From: Lineus longissimus
Taxonomy: Eukaryota > Nemertea > Pilidiophora > Heteronemertea > Lineidae
Assembly (NCBI RefSeq): GCF_910592395.1
Contig: NC_088318.1
Coordinates: 18,476,349-18,540,348 of the forward strand
Direction: 5' to 3'
DNA length: 64,000 bases
Below, one piece after another: positions 29,085 through 44,000 of this stretch. The translations under genes were made by a program, and so were the position numbers. The notes beneath the pieces are model-generated. The model searched no databases and had not been told where the DNA came from. It worked only from the letters and a program-made list of their open reading frames with translations. Each line of letters begins with the position of its first letter. The stretch's first letter is position 1.

Positions 29085-32000
29085 TTAATGAGCAAATATA
29101 TCAAACTCGTCCTTGTCTGCCCATCTCATGACACCCGAATCAAACTCATCACTCGGGCAATCTGAATCAGAATCTGACGATTCAGCCACATGTTCTGGCT
29201 CTGGCCGTGCGTTAAGATACTTTGGGATATCGGACCGCTCGTCTGCCAAGAAATCACCAAGGCTTTTTTCTGAAACAGGGAGTAATAAATATAAAACATC
29301 AGAAAGAAACTTCTGTTTTGGCTGCTTCTAAAGGCTTGGATCAGATTTAAGAAATCAGACTCTGGTCATGAGCTCATGAAAATTGTGTGAACTTGACCCT
29401 CAAATCTTCAAGATGGCCATTGCATTATGAAAAGTATCTACAGCCAAGGGGACCCAAGTGGAGATCAACCTTGACCATCTGATCATCCTGGATATCAACT
29501 TACTTTGTCTGAAAACGAAGGGCGATTCGTGTGAGCCTTCTCCCTCAGACTCCGAGGACGAGTTCACGTAACGCTCCATGTCTATCTTGATGTAGGAAGG
29601 CTGCAGTGAAAAGTAACGAAGATTACACTATTCTCAAAGCTGTTGAAGAAGAACCCAGTGCCAATGTAACAAGCTCGGTAAAATTGACCGAGATGGCTGA
29701 TACAGCCAATGCAGGACTTGTTCATCAGAGTGGTGGTCACACATGGTAGAGAGCATCAATATCAAATTAGTATCTACTTGACTGGTTTTTACAATGCAAG
29801 TCAAGGAGCTCTAAACCCATAAATTGCCCCATCTTACCTTCCCCCTGTGTTTGAGTAGTCTAAGCCACCTGGCTTTCACCGCTTTCTTCAGGCCGACCAT
29901 GACACAGCTCGGCAGCACACGCACCTGGTAATCCTCGGGCATGACATCAGCAAACAACTCCAGGTTGACGTAATACTCAGTTTCCTGAACTGTTGCCCTG
30001 GAGAAAGAGATTGGAAATACATTCTAGCACTGGTGTGTATCACTGGCTTTCTGGTTGGCATTGATAGTTCCATGTATGGCTCAGGGTTCAAGCCCACAGC
30101 AGAATATGCGTGCATCCTCTTGTAGCTCATATCATTCAACAGGTTAAACACATCAGGTTTGCATCAAAAAGATTCCAAAACCAAAACCAGATGTTTCCAA
30201 ACTTCTGCTCTGTCCACTCACCGAAATATCAACCCATCATGTTTGCAATCAATTACATGCTTCTTCACTTCTGGAACTTTGATGATAAGTAGCACCCAGT
30301 ATGACTTCTGGGACCAGAGCACTTCAGCAGGAACACTGAAAGAAGAAAAAAGAGTTCAGAATTTTTCATGAACCAAAGTTATGGATGTGGCATATCTAAC
30401 CCCTGATGTTTCCCTCTGGGCCCTCCTGCTCTATTGGTTTACTGAAGATAACACTTAGTTGAGCCAACACTGGCGTTTGTGTCCAACATCGATGAAGCAA
30501 CTCGCCCCTGGTCACAAGATGGAGAGGCCAAATGAATCAACTGTTCCTACTCACCGTTTGGATGGCATGATATCCCTTTCAATGATTGGTGTATTCTCAA
30601 TGTGTGTACCGCCATTTACTTGTGTCATTGGACGAAGTTGCCTCAGTTCTGGCTCAATATAGCCAGCAGGGTTGAACAGTCGATAAAGTTCTTTACACTT
30701 GGTTCGGACTTCTTCTGAGCAACGTGAATGTCTACGACAGTGCCTGAAATAGGGAAAATAAAAGGTTTACAGTCTCTGGGTTTGAACTCATGATGGGTTC
30801 ATATTCACCCCTCCACTTTTAGATCACAATCACAGAATCATATGAAGAGACTGGTTACTTTTTCGCAACTTATTCTGAACATTCCTAGTTAAGGCACAAG
30901 CCCTAACTTCTCTTTAGATCATACTATTGGTTTCATTACTATTCAACCTTCTTTTGTGTGCTTTCAGTGATGACAACATCTACCTCAGGGTGAAAGGTAA
31001 ATAAGCCACAAACTGTTCAGTGATGATACAGCAGTTTGTTGGGTTGTCCTTTAAAATACCACTACCATCTACATGTACTTACTTCTCTAAAGCTTCTGAG
31101 ATGCCTTCCTCTCTCATGACCTTTTTATTGGCTGCACTATGGCCTGACAGGATGGAGAGCAACTCAACCATGTCACCAATCAACTGAAGGACAAGTAGAA
31201 TCAGAGTTAGAGAATCATCATCATGAAGTCTAGTAGGCCTGCGGCCATTGGAGCGATCTTGCAATTTTGAACAGGGTGTACGACAAGAGATTGTTTGCAA
31301 ATCAAACACTCACAAAATATGTTGCAACACTATTTGGGGGGGGGGGAGGAGGGGTTACGTATATACTTACATCTACATGAACAGTTCTGCCGAGATTCAG
31401 CACCAAGGACTCTATGGTTCCATTCTTTCTCATCACATCCGTGCTCCTGAAAGGGGTTAGAACATTGAACACATTGGCAGGTGAAAGCTTCACAAAACAA
31501 AGAACTTGGTGAATTTGCTAATTCTTATTTCAACATTTGCTGTGGAAATCTAGTGGTATAAGAGGTGAACATTTCGTGAGTCAGATGTTCAGGTTTGCCT
31601 CGTCAATCACGACAAGGGTTGTGAAGGATTCACCCAGTCTATGGTTTTGACTCATATACTCACTCCAAATTCTCCACAAGCAAGTATAATAGGTCCAAGA
31701 TATACTCCATGTTTTCCTTTCTGTCGTAATTTACCAGCAGGCGAGAGAGGATTCGTATGCCTCCACAGTCCTTCACGATATCACAATTTGCGCGATGTCC
31801 ATTACAAACATTGAAGAGACACCGGAGGAAGGTGAGGCAAATATGTTCTTGTTTCACCGCCCCGGCCAGTGTACACAAATGCTTGATGCCACCACAGTGT
31901 CCAATTTCGTAGCAGTAGCGATAGTTGCCGGAGAAACCACAGAGCATCTTGGCCACTTCCAATTGAGACAACGTCGAGGAGCTCTCCTGTAACAACATCA

Positions 32001-35000
32001 ATGCGTGTTTACAAAGATAGTTACGTGATGCTGGCATCAACTACATGAAATAGGCTGCAACCAGCACCATCTACAAAGGCGTGAAACCCCTGACATGCCC
32101 TACAAACCCATCAATCAGATAAATCGAGTAAGTTGGCATCGACTGGAAGCCCTAAAGCAATTTGCCTTCTTTTGTATTTCAGCAGACGTTCTAGTGCAAA
32201 TCTAAACATGAGCTTTCAAAATGCAGGTCTTTCAAAAATCAAAGGGGTCAAAGCCACTTTTCTCACCTTGCTGAGTATTCTACAGAAGTTTCTCAGAACT
32301 CCACTCTGATAGGCCTCTTCTTTGGCACTGAAACCAACACATAATAGAATTACATTTCACAATGCCAGGATGAGCCTCTTCTGAGCTTCTTTTGAGCCAG
32401 ACTATATTTCCTATACGAATTAAGCCACTTTTCCTCCAGGTTTTGATAAAACTAAATCTGTTTTGATGCAAATGTTAACATTTTCCAACGATTCTCATGA
32501 CAAGTTGTAGCATAAAGGTTTACCTGTCTTCATCCAAGAGTGTTGAGATGGCTTGAAGCAGCAGGTACTGGCTGGTCTGCTCAGGCAAGAAAGCCACGAC
32601 TTTACACATAGCCAAATGAGCCCCTGCCTTCAGCAGATCACTCCTGCAACAACAAAATCTTAAAAGTAACTTTTGGAACGGAAAAATATCGCAATCAAAT
32701 TGTATCTCTGTGCTATTATGACCCGTTTAATGAAAAAAGCAGGTTAACTTAATCAGCCCAAGACAAAAATCATCACCAAAGTCACCATGAAACCATATCG
32801 TTTCCAAATATAACAAAAACTTGAACATCGAACTCTGCCAAGTACCTGTCATTCTCTGCCACGATATCCTTACACGCCTGAGCAAGAGTGACGGAGTCGG
32901 TTGCAACGTTACTCAGATACATTCTGGCACAGAAGAAGGGGATTTTCTCAGTTTCATCGACCTCTACCTCAAGGTCAAGGTCAAGATCAGGGAATAACTC
33001 CTGGAAACATAGAACATCAAGGTCAAGGCCATTATAGAATCACAAGGGCATGATAGAAATCAAGGTCATACAGAAACTCATGGCCAAGGCACAACTCCTG
33101 GAAGCACACGCCAGTGTGGCATCCATCTGTGTAGATGTCATAACGTGGAAAAAACTGAAATATGATTTTACAAACCTGGACTGATTCTGGTGTGGCGAGA
33201 GCGTGACCAGCTGTGACCAGCTCCTGAGACAGTAAGAGGTTATCGGATGAAGTCGTGTCTGTCACCTCAACATGGCACTTGTGCATTCCCGCCAGAGACG
33301 CATTTGTCCGAGATCTGACTCTCGCAAAAAGTTTCTTCCGGTCGCCGTTTTCCAAAACACACATGTCCCAGAATGCATCTGAGGCTGCCTCATCCCACTT
33401 GTTTCCTGAAAATGAAAAATAGCGATTGAATAGTCAACTAAAAAAGACTGTATAATAAGACCTGACAATTATATGTAGTACGTCCACATGACAGACCAAA
33501 GGAATACGAAATCTTTTTGAGGCGTAAATGTTTTGAAGTAGTTTTGTTAAGCTTACCAGTCGGTGAGACCTTGACGAGGGCACATTCCATGGCCTGTAGC
33601 GGTAACTTGGCAAACTTCTCTGGTAGGGTACGCAGACAATCCAGGGATACAAACTCCTTGTCACCGTAGTCGACAAAGAAAGCTTCGTATTTGTTCTCCT
33701 TCATGGAAAGAACTTGGGCGCGGTACCAGCTGGAAGAGGGAAAACACCAACTTTCATCATAGATAAAGCCTACCGTCTATACCTCAATCGAGACACCCTG
33801 TGTATGATACATGTACAGGCAACACTGCAATCTTGGTGTGTTAGATTTTTCAAAGACTAACCTGTCAGTCTGTGAGAACTTGCCCAGGCACAGCATCCCG
33901 GATGTGATCATGTTCGGGTCGACTGCTTCAAGAGACTCAGCATCCTTGTTGATTTCATCATACATTCCCTCAATCCTAGAGTGAGAAAAAACGTCTTTCA
34001 TGAAAAGTATATCTTAATTTCAAAAAAAAAAAATTTGTCATCTAGCAAGCCCACCACACCCAAAATCAGGATGAAAAAGCAGGCTAACCAAGGTATAAAA
34101 AAGTCTCAACTTACTCATCCTGATTGGCAAACTTCTGCACGAAGAACAAGTGAGGTGTGATGACGGCTGACACGCAGACCTCGTGGTACTGGTCTGATTC
34201 TGGTAGCACCTCCGTCCGAACAGATCCAAGTGTGTACGTAAACCTGTAACGGAGAGGATTGCATGCGGTAATACATGAACAGGGTGACTTTGAACTGTTA
34301 AACTGGTGACCAAGGCACAAATAACAGAATATATGAGTCAAAATATCAGTAAATAAGAGTTTTAACTTACTTAGGAACGCCTCCTTTCTTTGGAACAGTG
34401 AGTAGTGGGAGCGCCACCTTGCCGTGGCATAATTTGTACAGCTCGGACATATGCTGAAACATGTGTAGGAAAGACTAGTTAACAAAGTAAACACATTGGG
34501 CAAAGTCAAACTTGATGGTGACCTACCCAAAGATCTCAGTTTCAGTACAGAGACTCAACAGTGTGGTATTAACTTCATGAAAGAGTTAGTTATCTAACTA
34601 ATCATAAACTCACCTCAGGGTTTTTCACACCTAACTTATGACTGAGTAATTCCCTCTTGACACTGTACTGGTGAATGGTTTCCTTCAGCTGTGGCAGGTA
34701 GGCAAGCTGCGTCAGATGCTCTAACCAAAGTGTTGTGCCCAGGCTGAAAAAACATCAACACCATGAACAGCTGGAACAGAGCTGGCCCTGATTCGGCCTC
34801 ACAACACTCACAGGACTAAGAGCACAAGGAAAATGGGCAGTAAGAATTAGATAAATGATGTTTTGAAGATGAAACAACTCCTGCATGCAGAACCTAATTT
34901 GAAAACAATCGTAGAATCTACAAACCTGAGCACAATGGTTCCATTGAGTTCCATTCCAATGATGAGGTTATACACGAAGAGACTCGCTTTCGTTGTCCAC

Positions 35001-38000
35001 TCAATGTCCTCGTCCTTGGGTTTCACACCACAGATGTAGATCTCAACCACCGTTGGTGGTATCTTATCCAGACACAGATGATCTGGTAACACGTAGATGT
35101 GCTTGAGCTGGACCGTATCTGTTCTTCCTTCATCAACATAGATCACCTCAATCTCTGCATCGTCAGACAGTCTCCTTGGTACCTGCAGAACTCTTGCCCT
35201 GGAAGAAGCAATCAATCAATCAACAAATCGATAATACCCCCATTCTTGATCTTTGTTGGTTTTAACAACTTGCTTCAGTAGACTGGTGGTTAGATCCGAC
35301 ATGCGATGACTCACGAAACAGTAAGGCAAAATATCCGTCTGACATCGGCATAATGTAATGTCCTACAATGTTAAATATGAAAAGAAGATGATATGAAGGC
35401 TAGTTTACCTGCTATAGACACCTCGTCTGTCATCCACGGCACAGAGTTCACCCACCCGGAGTGACGTACAGTGAACACGTCGACTCTCTGCTTGGAAATA
35501 CTGCAGCACTTTGAAGTGTAACATTGAGACTGCTTCAGCGAACGTGGTGTTCTTGGTGACCTTGCCGTCTGCACCAGAGAACTGCCGATGCTCCTGGATG
35601 CGAGCGTAGAAGTGGCTGGCGTTGGTGACGTGCGTGATCAGCACTTTGACTTCACCGTTCTTTGGCAGGGGTATCTCAGGATCGGGCTGGTCAATCTCAG
35701 CTGATATCACATGGCGTGATGGACACTTGTTGATATCGCTGGAAGTAAACAGAGAATTCTAAACCACCACGTATTTCAAAGTCTCTCAAACTTCAGAAAA
35801 ACGGCAAATTGAATCTAAGAAGTGGAATTGAGAAACAAGGAGGGGTGTGAACCCCACACCTCCTGAGCTCATCTCAGACTTTTTGATACTACACCATCAG
35901 ATTTTGAGAAGTTCTCTTTACATACCGGCATCTTCCATAAGACTTGAGATAGTGACACAGAGGTTGTTGTTTGCCCTCTTCACGGCCCTGGAGAGGAAGA
36001 TGAGAGATCACTTTCAAGTAAAATAACCTAACTGTTTGTCAAGGACTTTTGATTTATAAGTTTCATCCTTCTTGGTTCTTCCCTGTCCCTCATTTAGACA
36101 CCAGTGATTGAACTTTTACATGTTTACTATCTGAGAAGAAAAAGGACTGGAGATGACCTCCTGAAATGGTTAACTGGCCATGAAAATAAACTTTCCAAGT
36201 CAATACTTACCTCCATGACCCCAGCTGCCAGAAGTTCCAGATTTTTTGGTGGGTTCACTCCAATCCTCCTCAGTAATCTCAGCAGAGTTGGAGCCTGTCG
36301 ACCACACTCCTGGGAGATCAGGATGTAAGACACCAACTTCTTCTGAAAATTCAAATAAAGGATTGTATTCGATAAAGCAATCTTCTTATCTTTTTAAATT
36401 TTTTTAAATTTCTTCACATTTTCAGTTAATCGCCTAGCGACCAGCTAAAAAGTCTCGCCTTAGGCACCAAAGAAGAGCACTCCAATAGTCCCTGGATTCA
36501 GTTCTCAATCCTTTAAGAACACTTTCCCGTCCCAGGAGAGGAAAGGTCGGCAAGGTGGATGGCCTGCCTGATTCTTTACATGCTGGGGAATTGATTATCA
36601 AAGGTGAGTTTGAAACTCTTGCCTACCTCGCTATCTCTGGAGATCACTTTGAGATGATCTTCCATGCAGCCAAGACGATTACCAAACTTGGTCTTCGTCT
36701 CTGACATGGTGTAATGGATGACACAGGTAGTGTCAGTAATCTGCAGCTCACGAATTCCACCATCGGTCATCACTATAATTCAAGATGAACATAGAATCAA
36801 ATGAGAGTCATGATTGAAAGTTTTCAGATCCTTCAGATTCTGTTGAAGATCAGCTATAGAATGATGGATGGAAGCTTCTGGAACATGTATATAATCTTAT
36901 GTTCTCAAACCTAATTTCAACTGCAGCCAATGCAACAAATTCAAGGACACATTCTGTTCACGTCCAGAAATACCAGAAGTCTTTAGAAACTATGCCTTGA
37001 ATCTCATCTATAAAACTTTCAATAAAGCATTCCTTACCCAGGACAGGTTTTGACTGAGCATCATGGGGCTGTTTCCATTCCCTCTGGATCATCTCAATGT
37101 CTTCAGTCAGCATGGCGTGAGTGTAGAGAAGGGCATGGAAACAGTAGTTCTGCAGCAACTTGTAAACAGCGTCTGCTTCTTCAGGTGTGTTGGTGAATAT
37201 GATGATCTTCTCATGGTCATGTGACAGCTCCTCCAGAATACCGGGAAGCTTTTGGAAACGCTGATCAGCAGGACATACATCGGGAATCTGAAAGTTAACA
37301 AAGAAGGTAACACCCACACATCTGAAGTCTAAAGACCAAGAAAATGGCCACAAGCTGAGAACATAAATGATTTCTCAATTTTCTCATTGTCCATTTTATG
37401 ACTCAACCAACAGTGGCAATGATGTGTCAGAATAAACAGAGTTCATGTTTTTGACAGACAAACTTCTAATCATGAATTATCTCTCTGCCAGCATACCTGT
37501 TCCACTCCACCATAGATAGCGGCCTCAAAGCTTGATGATATAATCACAGCAGGATTCAGCATGCATCTGTTATGGAACGACCTGAAACCTTGGGTCCACT
37601 GAGAGCTGAACAGCATGATCTGGTTTGGTACACTCCGTTCTGTGGCCGCATCTATAGCATCGTTATATGCATCCAAGATCGAGCGAACCTGTATGAATCA
37701 AGACATAAAATTTGATTTAGTTTAACAGCATTTGATGACATTACTGACTGGAGTTAAAACATGTCAGGGCAAAGACCAAGGTATAAAAAAAGTCTGGCCC
37801 TAGCAATAAAACACCTACCTCCTCTGTGAATTCCTCGATCAAAACATCACCATCGTCAACAACCTGAAGTGAGAATATGCTAATTAGAATCTATAAGGAG
37901 AGATTGCCTATTGGGAAAGATCAACATCATTTTGATGGACATTGAACTATAATGGTAATGATAACAAATAAAAGTTAATAATTAAAGGAATGCTTGACTT

Positions 38001-41000
38001 TACCTACCAGGTGACACAGCCGTTCGAAGTTGGTGTACTTTCCTGCCAGCATTCGATTCAGACAATGAGGAGTCGCAATAAGAATGTCACAGCCATTCAT
38101 CAGCTCAATCTGAAAATAATTTGAAAGTCAGGTAAACAAGGCCAAAAAGTGGCCAACATTTTGACAAATAGGATGACAAGTTTGCAATTAGACCTCACCC
38201 CCGACCTTATGTTTCATTAACTTGTATAAAATGAACAACTAAGAATCTGAAACTTACAATCATGTTTTCTTCGTCACCATCTCCGTGGATCATTTTGGTC
38301 CTGGCGTCACTGATGCCACCCACGAGGAGTTGACAGTGGTCGAAGATGAGCATGGCGCTCTTCCAAGACCCAGCCAGAATCACGGCTATTGGCTGGAAGT
38401 GGAGAAGATAAAAATTGGCACATTGGCTCATTTTGAATATCATGAAGTGATTGACAGGTTTCAGGAGAGTTACTCACCCCATTTCCAGACGGCAGTTCAG
38501 TGTAGCTGTCCTTCTGAAGAATCAATGTAGCCAGTGGAGCCATGTAGGCTAGTGTCTTTCCTCTTCTAGGTGGAGCTATACCAATCACATTCAGTCCCCT
38601 CAGGATCGCTGGCCAACACCAGGACTGGATCTTGGTGGGCAGCGGAAAATTCTTCCCAGCCAATCTCTGAAAGATGTTTTTTTTGGAAACAATAATTTCA
38701 AACACAAATTTCTGCAACAGACCAGCTGATCACAGAGACCGGCAATCAATAATAAACCAGCAAATACCGGTTTTACCCGCAGGTGTCAGAGCTTTTTATT
38801 GCACGAAGAAGCATTTATAATTGCTGGTCGCAGTGATTTAGGTTGTTTGTCTGCACAAAGCTTAAAGCCAAGACAATCATACAATTACACGACTTACGTT
38901 TTTGATATATTCGGCAAGATGAGAACTCTCGAGTTGGAGGGTGGGTTTCTTTGGCACAATCTCTCCATCGGTAATCACACCAGAATCATTGATTATGACA
39001 CTGTCAAACTGAAAGAACAAATATGAACTGAACATAAGATTAAGATGTATTGAAGGAGAAGCATGTTGAACTGGAGAGGCGTCTGTCCAGCATTATCTCA
39101 ATACACTCCTCCTTAAAGACACAGAACTATCGTCCATTACAAACTCACAAAACTCACAGAACAATATCTTTTCCAACTCACCCCACTCATTGACATGGAC
39201 AACATGGTTCTTAAGTAGCGCCTTTCGTAAACTTCCGGATTAATCATTTCCAACAAGCGTCTGCTTCGGTGGCATTCCCGCCTGATCACCAGGCGACTGG
39301 GCTCAGCGCCATCAGAGTCCGAGTCAGGTGATTGCACCATCACGCCCGCTTCCTCCCTCTGTGTGGGCAAGCTCAGATTCACCCTGAAAATGGGTTCCAA
39401 GAAATATATGAATGTGTCCAAAAACAGTTGGGTTTTTGATGAGTATCTGATATGATAGCCATTTTAACTGAATACTAAGCACAAAGAGTGGATTAATGAG
39501 GGTTTTATCAAGAGTTCTCGACTGATAAGGTTTTTGTATAGAGCTAGGAAACTAACTTCTTCTTCATAAGGGTGCCCTCTTTGTCAGAATCAGAGAAATA
39601 TACACTGGATGGGGATGCTTTCTTCAAGATGCTTCGAAGGGGTTTCTCTGTTGGGCTGCAAAAACATGAGATGCTGAAGATGACAACATGGATTGAACAG
39701 AACCTGAGCTTGCTACCTTTTAGCATAATATGTTTAAATGCCTGATCATGCTGACAGAATCGGCAACTCTATGGTATGGTAAGTGTTAAATCACTGGCTA
39801 CAACATGCAATCAAGCTAGCGTTGAAAATAATTAGTTCACAGGATGAAATAACACAAAAGTGAAGGTACTTACGTTGGAGTTTCTCTTGGCTCATCCATT
39901 ATCATCGTGAACATGTCACTCCTCTCCACCGGCGCCACCACTGGGCTGGTCTTCTTGGATGTGGCCAGTTTTGGCAGACGAGACATCAGTTTCGATCCGG
40001 TACTAGTGCTGCCGGAATCGCTTCCAGATCTTTTCTCCTCTTCGCTACCGACTGTGGCGGACAACGGACTCCTGACAGGGACAGACGCAGGACTGGCGAG
40101 ATGAGATGACGACGGCATCATATTTGGCGACGGCCGACTCATTGCCTGGGTGTTGTCGCGTCTGACATCTTGGACACTAGCAACAAGATTCTGTTGCATC
40201 GAGTAGCCATTCCGTGCCGACTCTTCCCTTGTGACCCCTACCTGGTTTGCCTGGTCACCCACACTGCTGCACATAGAGGGGCTCGTCAGTAGTGGCTGCC
40301 TTATATGAGACTCTGTAGATGGGATGGCTGGTCTTATAACAGGACTAGCCTTTGGTAAGGACTGTCCTGGGTTACTACTTGGCACCGACATGAATCCTGG
40401 TTCCTCGATGACAGAATTCCCACGCTGAGGAGAGAACTGACTTGGCTGGTATCCTATCCCATGCGGAGACCCACTGATGTTAACTGGTGTTTCACTAATG
40501 GATGCTTGCTGCAAGCTTTGCTGGCAGAAAAACTTGTTGACTCGCTCTAGTAACTTTGCGCTTTGACCGTCCTTTGACACTGCCGGGTCCACCACAGGCT
40601 GAGTGAGGGAAGGTACCGTATTAACACCGCCAGTAACACCACCAACAGCATGGGGTACCTGTCCAAGGTTAGACAGGCTGAAATCTTGTCTTTGAAGTGC
40701 GGAACCAGCATTATTAATCCTCGGATCTAGCACAAGGCTGGCTGCTGGTGCTATACCAGAATTAGCCATAGTAGTCTCACAGTAATTGGCAGGTGGAACC
40801 TTTTGGTCAAATCTCTCATCCTGCCCTTGCTCATTCTTGTCTTCTTCATCCTCCTTACTCAATATGCCCACTGCACTGATGAGATCAAGCAGAGCTTCCA
40901 TTTTCTTCGTGGTTAGATTTTCAAAGCACTTTTCTGGCAGCATTTTCAAAATGGCCGGGTTTTTCGTGAGGGAAGCGAGACCTCTTGCAGTCTGGGAAGG

Positions 41001-44000
41001 GCTGTCGCATGCAGTTGGAAGACTGGATGCAGAAGGCGGCCTCACAGGTGAATTAAAATCATCACTGCTACTGTTCTGTGCAGCAGCAGGAGTTCTAGGC
41101 GCTGCAATCTGTAATCCTGTGTTTTGACTCGGAATGAATCCCACATGACTTGAGCTAGCTGCAGGTGGTTGAAACTGATGAGTGGTGTTAATGACAGGCT
41201 GTGGAACAGAGCTTGCATTTTGACAGAGACTCGTTTCTGGTTTGCCTGCCTGAATGAATGGAGTAGTACTCGGTGACGTCTGACTGGACAGAGACGGGAT
41301 GTTTTGACCGATGGCAGCGGGACAAAAATTTGGGTTGATTATACCTCTGCCTCGTCCGAAAGCCAGGGGATTTGGTGGAGAAGGAGTATCGTTGAGGGCA
41401 GCTGGTTTTGGCAGCTCCACATTAGCTGTTCTCTGTACTGTTGGTGGATGGTGTAACTGAGGAGTCACAAATCTGCCAGGTGAAAGACTACGCGTACCAA
41501 CACTTGAATCAAGAGACGGCGACATGGCAGTTTGGCCCGGCTTTTGACCGAGTGTCCGTTGCTCAAACGAACTGAATTCTGCTCCACGTCCATAGCCACG
41601 GCCGATAGGTGGCAAATCTGCAACTTTCATCATAGGGTTAGCAACACTGGGAACTTGTCCATGACCGACGGAAGTACTTCTCTGGGCTTGAACTTGATGA
41701 AGTGCTTCAGGGGGAATGGCAGCCACAACTTCTGGTGCAAGATGATCGAACAAACGCTTTGCAGGTAAAGAATCCCCCTGTTCACAGTGTGGAGTCATTT
41801 GAAGAGCAGGATTGGGGGCTGGCTGAGGCCTCACAGAAGTTGGATAGATATCACCAGAAAGTGCCAACACCGCTGTACTTCGGCCCGCCATCTGCTGCTC
41901 CACCTCATTCCTTGGCTTTGAGCTTGAGTTCGGTGTACGCCTTCGGACGATTTTGGGCGGACTTTGTTCATCAGAGCTGTTGGCTGGGCTGTATTTTCCT
42001 AAGACTGCCAACCCGGCACTTACAGGTGTTTCTTGATCCTTCCTAACCAACTGTGGAGGTTGCCTGACCAACTCTTGAGGTTGGGCAAAGTGAGATGGAA
42101 CCCGTGACTGCACTGATGGGAGGGCAGGAGCATGCTGAAAAGGATTCGGCTCTCTTTGTGGCACGGGATGACCAGGTGGCTGTCCGAATGAAGGGCGGCG
42201 TGGAGGCGTGTAGGCCTTCAAGACTTGTGTTGGAACGGTCGCTATTGCTCCACCAAATATCTTTTCGAGGTCTCCTTTGCATGACTCTGTTTCCTGAAAG
42301 ACTCCCACAACAGGCAATGTGCGACCTGGAAAGTAAAGCCTCACTTAGTTACTGATCAGGTGTAAATTCAGACAGAAATCATACAAATAAAGGGTGCTAT
42401 ACATCAGACATACAGCAAGAAGTTTACAAAAACAGCAACTGTGTTGGTAGAATACTCAGAACGCCCTCTGGAATGATAGAATTCGCTTGAATTACCTTTG
42501 CACGTGATATCAGTATGTCTTGCAAACTCTTTCTCCACTAATACATCGTTCAGACACTCGAATCCCAGCGCCTCAGCAAGGAAGACAAGACATTGGACAG
42601 CATCAGCATTATCCCGCCAGACTTCAACCTTGACACTAGCACGCTCTGAAAGTAAATTTGAATCATTCAGACAATGTGGAGATATGGACAGAAATACAAT
42701 GTACATCCTCCAGATGGCAGATTGAAACATGGATAAACCAGCTGCCGATCAGCAGACATCCCAAGACAGACACTTTTGATGATGTTCTCTCTCTTCATTG
42801 TCCCTACTTTTCTTTATGTACTCATCCCAAGGGCAAGAATCTCCCAGAGTGACAAATCTCCTAAGTGCAATTCTTCACCTAAGGATCAATATTCCTCTGG
42901 GAGCAATATTCATTGTAACGACCCTTTGTCATCCAGTCCTGTTGGACCAGTTCACATCACTGTATGCCTCCCAGATGATCTTGTATGAACAACCTACCTT
43001 TCAGCCTTGTTTTGACATATGTAAGAGCAGAACTATCCCACTGCTTGCATGGCCTGAAAGTTTCAAGTTACAGTTTAGTCAAGTAGATCGAGCCCTCTTG
43101 GGTCATCTGTAACTTCAGACATGTACATAAGATATTTGATGATTTGAATGTACAAATGAAACACAAAATATGAAAACAACAACACTGTGCTGGAGACACA
43201 ACAAGAGCTTGAATGACGTCACACAAGAAGAGCTAACAGAGCCAGGATATGACGTCACAATGATCTAACGGATCTCGCCTGAGGTGATTGCTTTGTGGTC
43301 ATCCTTTCATCTCGTTTATTGCCTTTCTGGTGTAAACAACCAATCTCCATATGACCCGTGAAAAGGTCTCGGACCTTCTAGTGGATTCGATTGGCCACCA
43401 TGCCATTACAATGTACTTACTGTAAACTAGTGGTGAAGTTCTCTACATCTGTTTTCATTGAAATTGGTTGAATACCATACAGGGTGTATCTCCTTGCCTG
43501 GGTGGGCAATTTTCGGAATTCACTTGGGCATTCTCTTAGCCTAAATAAGATAGAAATATATGGGTTGTTTGAGAGGAATTGAAACTGAGAGAGCTATTGT
43601 GTTTCATGACAGTGAATCCCCTTTTGACCCTCACTTGGAATGGATTGGGAGACTCCACAAATGTATCAATAGGTATACGACCAAAAGCCTTCAAGAGCAA
43701 AGAAATAATAAAAGATTGACTATGCTTGATGATACCCAATTCATGATTTAGAGTACTGATAGAAGATATTTAACCAAACTATTGGCAAAACCTACCATCT
43801 GAGATTGATATTTTCTTTTCTATGAAAGTCTATCAAGTAGCACCTAAAATAGAGCAAATGAGTAAAGCAAGGCATGAAACCATGGTGCAATACAATGACA
43901 ACAATTACACACACATTCTTTTCTGTACATTCAGCGCCGATAGAAGGACTAGAAGTGACTTCAGTAGTCATCTTCAGGCGCAGGCAGTGGAGTGAATACA

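Noticed and set aside
30555-33000. ARM-like exons as a separate gene next to TDRD12
   Set aside because: No start codon context, stop codon or poly(A) signal separates them. All junction phases from the Tudor exons through the CS exons agree.
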